A stretch of DNA of 64,000 bases. Source: Stomoxys calcitrans (Eukaryota > Arthropoda > Insecta > Diptera > Muscidae). The position numbers and the translations under genes were made by a program. The number at the start of each line of letters is the position of its first letter. Within the stretch, counting starts at the first letter, position 1. The notes below the pieces were generated by a model, which ran no database searches, had not been told where the DNA came from, and saw only the letters and a list, made by a program, of their open reading frames with translations. Of this stretch, positions 56,395 to 64,000 are shown one piece after another. Location: assembly GCF_963082655.1 (NCBI RefSeq), contig NC_081554.1, positions 192,292,206 to 192,356,205 on the forward strand. Direction: 5' to 3'.

Positions 56395-59000
56395 GTTTAT
56401 TGTGTTCTTTCGTCTGCTTGATTCTGTTGAGTGTCAAGACCAAGGAACTCTGCGACTAAGATAGGATGCTTCCTCAGGGATCTGGGTCTGAGTCGAATGA
56501 GTATGGCTGGGCAGTTAAATGGGTGACGTGTATCGTCCGGTCCCTGGTTACAATCGGGATATACATCTTGCACGTCCGCATCAATCCTTGATCTGTAGGA
56601 GTTTAGGCGGTTGCATCTGCCGGAACGTAATTGAGCCAAAACTACTCTGATTTGCCGTGGAGGTCAATTTCTTCAGGTGCAATGGAAGGCGGTCATTCTC
56701 CAAGCACTACATTCACCCGGTAGCCATTTATCACAACTGCTACCGTGTCTGCATGAATGTTGTCTAGATCTGCTTAATATGACGCTTGATCAAGAGGTTC
56801 TCTCTTATAGCGCTGAACCTCACGCTCTAGATCATGTAGATCTATCTTAAGGCTTCTGGGCGGTGGATATCTATCCAAAAGATGATGATTCGGATGGTCT
56901 CTGCGATAACAGCTCAAAAGGTATTGCTTAGACTGGTAGGATCTTAGTCTCCTGTTGGAGATGGTCCACATGAGAACTGAGGAGACAGCCCGACGCAGTT
57001 CGGAGGGCGGAATTCTGACAGATCTGAATATTATTCCACTGCGTGTCACAATGCTGACGAGACCACACTGGCGCTGCATAACTTACCACAGACCGGCCAA
57101 TTGCTTTCAACGTGGTCAACAAGGTATTTTTGTCTGCACTTCAAGTGTTTCTTCGTCTGCCAGCAAGTGACTTGAGGACCTTGTTTCTACTATTGACTTT
57201 ATTGCAAATTGCTGTGGCATATGGGGAAAATGTTTAAGAGCTGTCAAATTTGACACCAAGTATTTTGGGACACTTGATGGTCGGAATCATTTTTCCATCG
57301 ACCATCACAGTCAGCTCAGTATTCACCTCACGCGTATTTGTAGTGAACAATGTGGTTAAAGATTTGGTGGCAGATATCTTGAGATTTTTTGCAGCGAAAT
57401 ATGAGCCATGTTCGTTGAGGTAGACGTTCAACCTATCGTAGATGTCAACAATGGATGGGGGGCCTGATGCCATGATCGTACAATCGTCCGCATATGATTC
57501 GACTCTATGCCATCTGGAGGGGGTGGAATGGAGGACAGGTAAAGGTTAAACAGTGCCAGAGATATCATCCCATCTTGAGGAACTCCCTGTTTCACTATAC
57601 GGTGCCTCGACTTATCCCTAAATTTCACAAATGACTGGCGATAACACAGATAATTCGCGACCCTGTGTTTCAGACCCGGATGGAGGGACGTGTTGACGAT
57701 ATCCTCAACTAATATGGCATGGCTGACCGTGTCGAATGCCTTCGATAGGTCCAGTGCCAAGAGGACCGTCCTATCACATGGCCTGGGCTGATTGAAGCCA
57801 CGGCAAATGTGTGCGGTGATGGCATGCAAAGCTGTTGTTGTGCTGTGCAGTCTCCAATATCCATGTTCATGCTCGGCGAATGGAAATTCTACTACAAGGC
57901 TCAGGAGGAGTAATGTCTCAAGCGTCTTTGCTACTGGTGAGAGAAGGGAGATCGGTCTGTGCAACTCCCCCAAACTAGGGTCCTTTCCAGGCTTCAGTAG
58001 CAGGATCACTCTGCCCATTTTCCAGACATCGGGAACTATAAGAGTGTTCAAAAACAGATTGAGGACAATAGTAAGGTACTAAACTGCAGGTAAATCCATA
58101 TTCTTCAACATCAATGTAGAGATTCCGTCGAGGCTCAACGCCTTGGACGATTTGGCGCCACGGATGACATTCGTAACTTCGCCCACGGTAAATTGTTATG
58201 GCTGTCCATCGGCTCGGAGACCACGAATACGGCGATTGGCTCTCCTCCTTGCCCCGTCACTCTCGGGATGCACAATAAATTGATGGTTGAACAACCTGAC
58301 GCATCTCTTCGGATCAGTCATGGTTACTCGCCAAAAGTGACAGGTCCTGTCATCTACCGTCTACCGGGGTTCGAGAGTGACTTTACAGTAGACCACATCT
58401 TGCCTAAACCGGTGTCTACATTGCTCCAAGTATTCCAGCCACAAATTCCGCCTCTGTTCGTTTACTACCCTGTTTATTTCCAGATATAACGAAACCCATT
58501 ACGCTCGTCTGCGAGTACCACTGCCTGCGCCGGGAAATTGGGCCGGCTGGTATAAAGCGAGCGGCTGCTGCGTTAATGACGTCTCGGAATTTCCTCTCGG
58601 CCACTAGCACATCCGATGGGGGTGGCAGTTCACTGAAGCGACGATTGGTATACTCTCTGAAGTCAGCCCAATCGGCCTTCTCCTGATTGATAAACCTCCG
58701 GCGCTCAGAGGTTATAAAATCGGGTGGTCGGTCGATAGTGAGAATTATAGGGAGGTGGCCTGACCCCAAAAAGATGACGGCTTGCCAGGATACGTCACTC
58801 AGGAGATCAGGGGATGCAATGGAAATGTCTGGCGAGTTGCTGCACCTCCTCGGAATTCCAGAGGGGGCATCCTCATTCACCGTGCAAAACGTGGAGCTTT
58901 CTATCTGCTGTGCCAAAGCTACGCCACGCTGGTCGTTACCTAGTGGAGAATGCCATGAAGTGTGATGCTCATTGAAATCCACTATGTCGGGGTTGTAAGC
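56395..59000 (-). mobile_element. Jockey-type LINE relic, longest copy
   Basis: Minus-strand order: endonuclease (59000-58416; EHHTSWHSPLGNDQRG, NSPDISIASPDLLSD, SGHLPIILTIDRP), reverse transcriptase (58051-57234; GRVILLLKPGKDP, RPISLLSPVAKTLE, LALDLSKAFDTVSH, RIVKQGVPQDGMISLALFN, FAAKNLKISATK), C-terminal region (57122-56774; TLKAIGRSVVSYAAPVWS) and a Cys/His end (DVYPDCNQGPDDTRHPF). The polymerase core is the best preserved of the four copies, but the frames are broken and the YADD box is lost between 57480 and 57430. ORF1 and the 5' end are missing. Confidence 0.8.
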
Positions 59001-59365
59001 TTGTAAGTAACGATAGAACAGCGCCAAACAACCCATATTGCGACGATGTTCAAGGAAGGCAATAGAGTTGGATACCCTACTGTTCCCAATCAACGCCATC
59101 GCTCTCCTTTGTACACGGTCCAGTAGCCCCAGTGATGATATTGTGTTTATTGGCATTTGTCTTAAATCTCAGGATGTAATAGTGGGTGGGAAAAACTTTA
59201 GCCGGAAGTCGATCCCACATACGAACGGTTCGGGCGAAATAAAAATTCTCTCTATTATGCATTGTCCGGTCAGCTGGCCATTACAAATGGGTGTGAGTTC
59301 CCACATTGCGACGATGTTCAAGGTAGGCAATAGAGTTGGATACCCTACTGTCCCCATTCAACGCC
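59001..59365 (-). mobile_element. C-terminal fragments of a different LINE, rearranged
   Basis: The minus strand encodes LLDRVQRRAMALIG, SIAFLEHRRNMGCLALFYRY and, separately, FYFARTVRMWDRLPAKVFP and LRFKTNANKH, the usual C-terminus of a CR1/Jockey-group RT protein. A ~50-bp block (GATGTTCAAGG.AGGCAATAG) is present twice (59045 and 59312). The blocks are out of their normal order, and the first reads straight into the Jockey endonuclease. Confidence 0.6.
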
Positions 59366-59834
59366 AACGCCAATCAAGAAACTAAAGTTTTTTCTCTATG
59401 AACTATTTATTTTGAGTAAACACATGTTTCTATTTTCTCTCTATATATCAGTCTTCTATAATCTCCAATGCAAAGGCTTAAGGACTATAAATACAAGGCT
59501 TCTTAATTATAAACCAAAGATTCCATTTTGGAATTCGTCAACTTAAGTGAGAGACAAAACGTTAAAGGCAACCATTGAACAATTGAATGAACGCCATCAG
59601 GAGGACCTTGACGAAAAATTTGAAAATATGAAATTATAAATGAATTACCCGTCCCTGGAATAACTCCAAATGTCATCCAAATACAAAGGGCCAGGATTGG
59701 GTCTTAGGGGACATTTTAGCATCAAAAATATCCTTCATTTAGAACTAAACTTTTTTGTAAATCTATAAGCAATGGTAATTATTGCAAGGACATGTGCCAT
59801 TGATTTCATGTATACCAGCTTTGTAAGTTTCATT
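59366..59834. other. 3' flank of the secreted-protein gene
   Basis: No gene or repeat recognised. Confidence 0.4.
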
Positions 59835-60471
59835 TTAGTTCCGGTGACCTCTCTTTAAGATATTCATCAAATGCGAAATATACGATTTAGTGCGGGAATT
59901 CTGTTTGCGAGGAGTCTCCTCAACATCTTCTTCATAGTGGCGAGCCTCTCCTTGTTTATTGGGAGCAGGTATTTCAACTACCACCGATGCTGTGCTGGGA
60001 ACTTCGGGCTCCAACGATTGATAAGGCCTTAAAGATTTTTGATAATTCTCCAAATCATAATTGGTCAGTTGTTGTTTTTTTATTTTATTCGGATTCGAGG
60101 GCAAATCTTCACCTACAAAGAGTTGCTGGCATCAAAAAATGATAGAAGTGAGAGAAGCCTTTTGAGGACTTACCAAAACTTTCCAAAATATCATCGGTCA
60201 GCAGTAGAAGAGAAGCACTTTCCTCTTGTGGTATGCCAATAAAGAAACCATCCAACTTGACGCGATAATTCTCACTGCCCTTCTGTCGTTGATCATAGTG
60301 CAGGTCATAGTTATCCTGGGGAGCCAGCAGCGAGGTTAAGGCCAATAGTTCATTGAAATTTAAATTCGACTCCTGTGACTCTTCGTGGTGCTTAAGAATG
60401 GGCTTAGCCAAAGTGGCCAGGACCAAAGAGAGAAGATAGAATACAAATAGACGATTATTGAATTTGCACAT
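59835..60471 (-). CDS. Putative secreted protein or peptide precursor, unrecognised
   Basis: Two exons on the minus strand, 60471-60174 and 60112-59835, join at GT-AG sites around a 61-nt intron (phase 1) to 191 aa. The N-terminus MCKFNNRLFVFYLLSLVLATLAKP is a good signal peptide with likely cleavage after ATLA. The mature part is acidic and polar with few hydrophobic stretches, has DGFFIGIPQEESASLLLLTDDI before the splice, and several basic pairs (KIKK, ILKR) that proprotein convertases could cut. It has almost no cysteines. I do not recognise the family; a neuropeptide/hormone precursor or a small secreted structural protein both fit. Confidence in the gene model is fairly high because signal peptide, splice sites and frame agree; any function is unknown. 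Confidence 0.72.
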
Positions 60472-60504
60472 GATGTGGTGTTGAAATTTTCAGAGTTCCT
60501 TGAG

Positions 60505-60545
60505 CCTTTTGGCAACCTTCTGGTTAGGCTTTTGATTATATAATG
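60505..60545 (-). promoter_or_regulatory. Possible core promoter of the secreted-protein gene
   Basis: On the minus strand a TATATAAT-like box lies at about 60543-60536, roughly 70 nt upstream of the ATG at 60471, so a start about 30 nt downstream would give a 5' leader of about 35-40 nt. A donor-like GCT|GTAAGTG at about 60569 also exists upstream, so transcription could instead start further out with a 5' UTR intron. Weak evidence. Confidence 0.25.
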
Positions 60546-61530
60546 AATTCTGGTTTCACTTACAGCAAGCCATGAAGCTAAAATATCTTTGAGTTTTGGT
60601 ATTGTTCTTGTTCTGCCCACTAAGACCTGTTCCTTTTATTTAAGTATTTGTGTGAGTAGGGAGTAAAAGATGCTACTCCTGCTCTTTGATTATGTAACAT
60701 TCTAATGGGAGACTGGTTTTGTCTTTTCGTGGCTTGCCTTTATGTGTGAGTATGAAGATTCCCATCTTCTGGACCATGCATCTTGTGTGCAGAAAGAAGT
60801 TTGTAGTTAATAACCCTCACCTGGACTGACTGTGCTCTTCCAAAGCTGGTTACTATGGCTTCTTGTTTGTTGTCTTCTATCAATGCATTTTTGCATGTTT
60901 GTGGTCACTTACTTCTGCCTGGCATGACGATGGGCAGAAGGTGTTGTCTTTACCATTTTTTTTTGTTTTTGGCCAGAATTTAAAGACTTCCGCATATTTG
61001 TGTAAATGGCAAAATCAATGGGTATGGATGGCTAAGCGGTCATCAAAAAGGAGGAAAATTTGTAGGCGAGAGTTCGAAGCGAAAATACAAATCAACTTCT
61101 AATACTTAAGACAGAACAAATTTTAGTGAAATTTATTCCAGAAAAAAATCTCAATGAAAATTTCTATATAGACAATACTTTGTTAAAATTTTGTATAAAT
61201 TTTTGCACAAAATTGATTAATCCAATTAAGTTTTTAATTGAAACTGCTTTAATCAGTTTCATCGTGCTTTAAAACCGATGGGAATCAATTCCCGTTTTTG
61301 AAAAATTTTAAATATTTTCGATGAAAGAAATTGCATATTTAATAAAAAAAAAATGGTTGAAATGTTCAATTAATTTTTTATAATTGAAAATTTTCGAAAT
61401 TTTCACTTAATTTATATTATTTTTGGAAACAGAATTTTTCCTTCTGGAACATGAACTTGAGCTACGTTGTTTGAACAAAGGTTCGTGGACACCCCTATGA
61501 AGAGAGACTCTCCGCGGGTGTCGTTGTTGT
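60546..61530. other. Upstream flank of the secreted-protein gene
   Basis: No second gene seen. AT-rich with TTT/AAA-rich low complexity around 61120-61440. Confidence 0.4.
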
Positions 61531-61600
61531 TTATGTAGTAGTGTGCTGTAAACTGAGGCGGTAGCCCTTTGCTAATGAAGAACCCCTTTGGGGTTCATCC
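61531..61600 (-). mobile_element. Jockey-type LINE 5' fragment
   Basis: TGTAAACTGAGGCGGTAGCC, then CTAATGAAGAACCCC, parallels 47450-47500 and the reverse complement of 29450-29490. Confidence 0.4.
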
Positions 61601-61609
61601 CACCCTTTC

Positions 61610-62249
61610 CACCAAGGAAAATGGTAGTTTTTATATCCTTTCTCTTTCGGAAGGGTAGTTTTTATAGTTTTTATACACTTTCTCTTGAGGATGGGTAGTT
61701 TTTATACCCTTTGTCTTGAGGAAGGGTGGTTTTTATAGCCTTTCACTTGAGGAAGGGTAGTTTTTATACCCTTTACCTTGAAGAAGGGTAGTTTTTATAC
61801 CATTTCTCTTGAGGTAGGGTAGTTTTTATACCCTTTCTCTTGAGGAAGGGTCGTTTTTATACCCTTTCGCTTGAGAAAGGGTAGTTTTTATACCCTTTCT
61901 TTTGAGGAAGGGTCGTTTTTATACACTTTCTTTTAAGGAAGGGTAGTTTTTATACCCTTTGTCTTGAGGAAGGGTACTTTTTATAGCCTTTCTCTTGAGG
62001 AGGGTAGTTTTTATACCCTTTATCTTGAAGAATGGTAGTTTTTATACCATTTTTCTAGAGAAAGCGTAGTTTTATACCCTTTTTCTTGAGGAAGGGTAGT
62101 TTTTATAACCTTTATCTTGAAGAAGAGTACTTTTTATACCCTTTATCTTGAAGAAGGGTAATTTTATACCTTTTATCCTGAAAAAGGGTAGTTTTCATAC
62201 CCTTGAGAAAGCGTTTTTTTAAAAACTTTTCTTTTGAGAAAGCGTTGTG
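61610..62249. repeat. 31-bp minisatellite (about 20 copies)
   Basis: The unit GGGTAGTTTTTATACCC plus TTTCTCTTGAGGAA is repeated with small changes over about 640 bp. Each unit contains two small palindromes (GGGTA/TACCC and CCTTTC/GAAGG). It runs directly into an A element whose own end is similar (TTATAGGATAGG, ATGGGGGTATAC). Confidence 0.9.
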
Positions 62250-63225
62250 TTTATAGGATAGGATGGGGGTATACTAATTTCGTCATTCTGTTTGTAACTC
62301 ATCGAAATATTCGTCTGAGACTCCATAAAGTATATATATTCTTGATCGTCATGACATTTTAAGTCGAACTAGCCATGTCCGTCTGTCTGTCGAAAGCACG
62401 CTAACTTTCGAAGGAGTAAAGCTAGCCGCTTGAAATTTTGCACATATATTTCTTATTAGTGCACGTTTTGTCATAAAAACCTATTTGGGGCCTTGATTTC
62501 TTGGGCGTCTAGAGTGCGTAATTCCTATCCGATTCGGCTGAAATTTTGCACGACGTGTTTTGTTATAACTTCCAACAACTGTGTTAAGAATATTTAAAAT
62601 TGGTCCATAACCTGATATAGCTGCCATATAAACCGAACTGGGGTCTTGACTTCTTGAGCCACTAGAGGGCGCAATTATTATCCGATTTAGCTGAAATTTT
62701 GCATGAGGTGTTTTGTTATGTCTTTCAACAACTTTGCTGAGGATAGTTCAAATTTGTCCCTAACCTGATTTAGCTGCCATATAAACCGATATGGGATCTT
62801 GACTTCTTGAGCCTCTAAAGGGCGCAAGTATTATCCGATTTGGCTGAAATTTTGTACAACGTCTTCTCTCATGACCTCATACATGCGTGTCGAATATGAC
62901 ATGAATCGGTTCATAGCCTTATACAGCTCCCCTATAAACCGATCTCCCTACTTTACTGCTTCAGCCCCTAAAGTGCGCAATTCTTACTACATTTGGCTGA
63001 AATTTTACACAATGACTTCTATTATGGTCTCGAATATTCAATTCAATTATGGTCCAAAATGAATCATAGCTTGATATTGTTCGAATATCATAGCAATTCT
63101 TTTCTTTTACCCTTTGTCTGCCTAATGGAGATACCGGGAAAGAACTCGACAAATGCGATCCATGGTGTAGGGTATATTAAATAGATTCGGCCCGGCTGAA
63201 CTTAGTACGCTTTTAGTTGTTTTAT
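62250..63225 (+). mobile_element. A-type hairpin element, near full length
   Basis: Left end GGATAGGATGGGGGTATAC, then GTCATTCTGTTTGTAACTC, CCATGTCCGTCTGTCTGTCG, about five ~160-bp units, and the right end AGATTCGGCCCGGCTGAAC then TTAGTACGCTTTTAGTTG (hairpin with one mismatch). Confidence 0.75.
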
Positions 63226-63620
63226 GTTAACAATTTTGAATGGAACGTTTTGGTTTGACCATCAACAACTGTGTCAAGTATGGTCCAAATCGGTTCATCA
63301 CCTTATACAGCTTCCATATAACCCTATCTCCCGATTATACTTCTTGAGCCCCTACAAGGAGAAATTATTATACGATTTGGGGGAAATTTTGCAGAATGAC
63401 TTCTTCTATGACCTTTAGGTTAGGTTGAAAAAAGGGTGCAGATATTAATCCGCCCCATGCCACTATAGACATACACCTAAGCCACTAATCGTCTTGTTGT
63501 GCGCTCTAAAAATTAAAAAAGTCATCTCGAAAAAGAAAATTTTAATTTTACAATTGGGGCCCCAGTATATATATATAAGATTCGGTCCGGTCGAACTTAA
63601 CACGATTTTACTTATTTGTA
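63226..63620 (+). mobile_element. A-type element split by a LINE 3' end
   Basis: 63226-63416 is A-family unit sequence (ATCAACAACTGTGTCAAGTA, TACTTCTTGAGCCCCTAC), broken by an I/LOA LINE tail and resumed at about 63550 with GTATATATATATAAGATTCG, GTCCGGTCGAACTTAACACG, ATTTTACTTATTTG. Confidence 0.6.
63417..63549 (-). mobile_element. I/LOA-type LINE, extreme 3' end, nested
   Basis: AGGTTAGGTTGAAAAAAGGG, TATTAATCCGCCCC, CCTAAGCCACTAATCG: the same tail as the copies at 8229 and 40024, inserted in an A element. Confidence 0.65.
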
Positions 63621-64000
63621 TTCAATGTTTTTTTATTTTTATTTTGGTTCATTAGGGGTTGGAGTTTTCAAGTGGTCACGAGGTTTGTATTAAAACAATA
63701 ATGGGTTTGCACTAAAACCAATAATGGTTTGGTACTAAAACCAATACCAGTTCGTAATAAGAGTAGTACTAAGCGGTACTTATAATTTTATGTTTCATCC
63801 CTACCATGTGGTATTGCTTTGTTACCATTGGGTGTTGCTTAACTATCAATACCGTATGGTATTGAAAAGAGCACGTTTGGTACAAACTTTTCTCAGGCTG
63901 TAGACGAATTATAGATAAGATATACAGGGTGGCTGATGAAAGCCGCTACCAAAAAAAAATGTAATAACTTTTTTTCTATTTAATAATAATAATTTAATAA
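63621..64000. other. Terminal stretch, unassigned
   Basis: A short direct repeat (ACTAAAACCAATAATGGTTTG phrases, three times between 63685 and 63750) and AT-rich DNA; no gene seen. Confidence 0.4.

Overview
The window looks like nuclear DNA of a higher (calyptrate, probably muscid) fly. It is AT-rich, its genes are split by GT-AG introns, it carries insect-type odorant receptor genes, and most of it is decayed transposable elements of families I associate with Musca/Stomoxys-like genomes. The species is an inference; nothing in the window names it.

Five genes can be reconstructed by joining exons at canonical splice sites. (1) and (2) are two odorant receptors in tandem on the + strand (5523-9775 and 15752-20775). 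Each has five coding exons with the same intron positions and phases, giving 393 and 391 residues, so they are a local duplication. (3) 22661-28603, +, is an 11-exon membrane protein of the SLC13 (INDY, Na+/dicarboxylate symporter) fold, 541 aa, whose ion- and substrate-binding signatures are degraded. (4) 33145-53220, +, is an ethanolaminephosphotransferase of the EPT1/SELENOI type, 446 aa in five exons over 20 kb, with an intact CDP-alcohol phosphotransferase motif. (5) 59835-60471, -, is a two-exon, 191-aa secreted protein I do not recognise. The genes are not an operon and need not work together. The receptors would act in olfactory neurons, EPT1 in the endoplasmic reticulum (phosphatidylethanolamine synthesis), and the SLC13-like protein in a plasma membrane.

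Nearly all the rest is repeats. The commonest are elements ending in a GC-rich hairpin (arms TTCGGCC/GGCCGAA) and filled with degenerate ~140-160 bp tandem units. I call the variants A, B and D. They share terminal sequence but differ inside, and at least one copy is a B/A chimera. Also present are Helentron-like elements (C) with ~125 bp internal units, tRNA-derived SINEs, Jockey-type, RTE-type and I/LOA-type LINE relics (all broken), a mariner MITE, a hAT-like MITE, and two sizeable minisatellites (15-bp and 31-bp units). The large introns of Or-1, Or-2, SLC13 and EPT1 are filled by these insertions.

Layout: 1-5.4 kb repeats and unique AT-rich DNA; 5.4-9.9 Or-1; 10.7-15.4 RTE relic and B/A chimera; 15.7-20.8 Or-2; 21.3-22.5 B element; 22.7-28.6 SLC13-like gene; 29.1-31.9 Jockey relic between inverted arms; 33.1-53.2 EPT1; 54.0-56.3 Helentron-like element; 56.4-59.4 Jockey relic with a chimeric end; 59.8-60.5 secreted-protein gene; 61.6-63.6 minisatellite and A elements.
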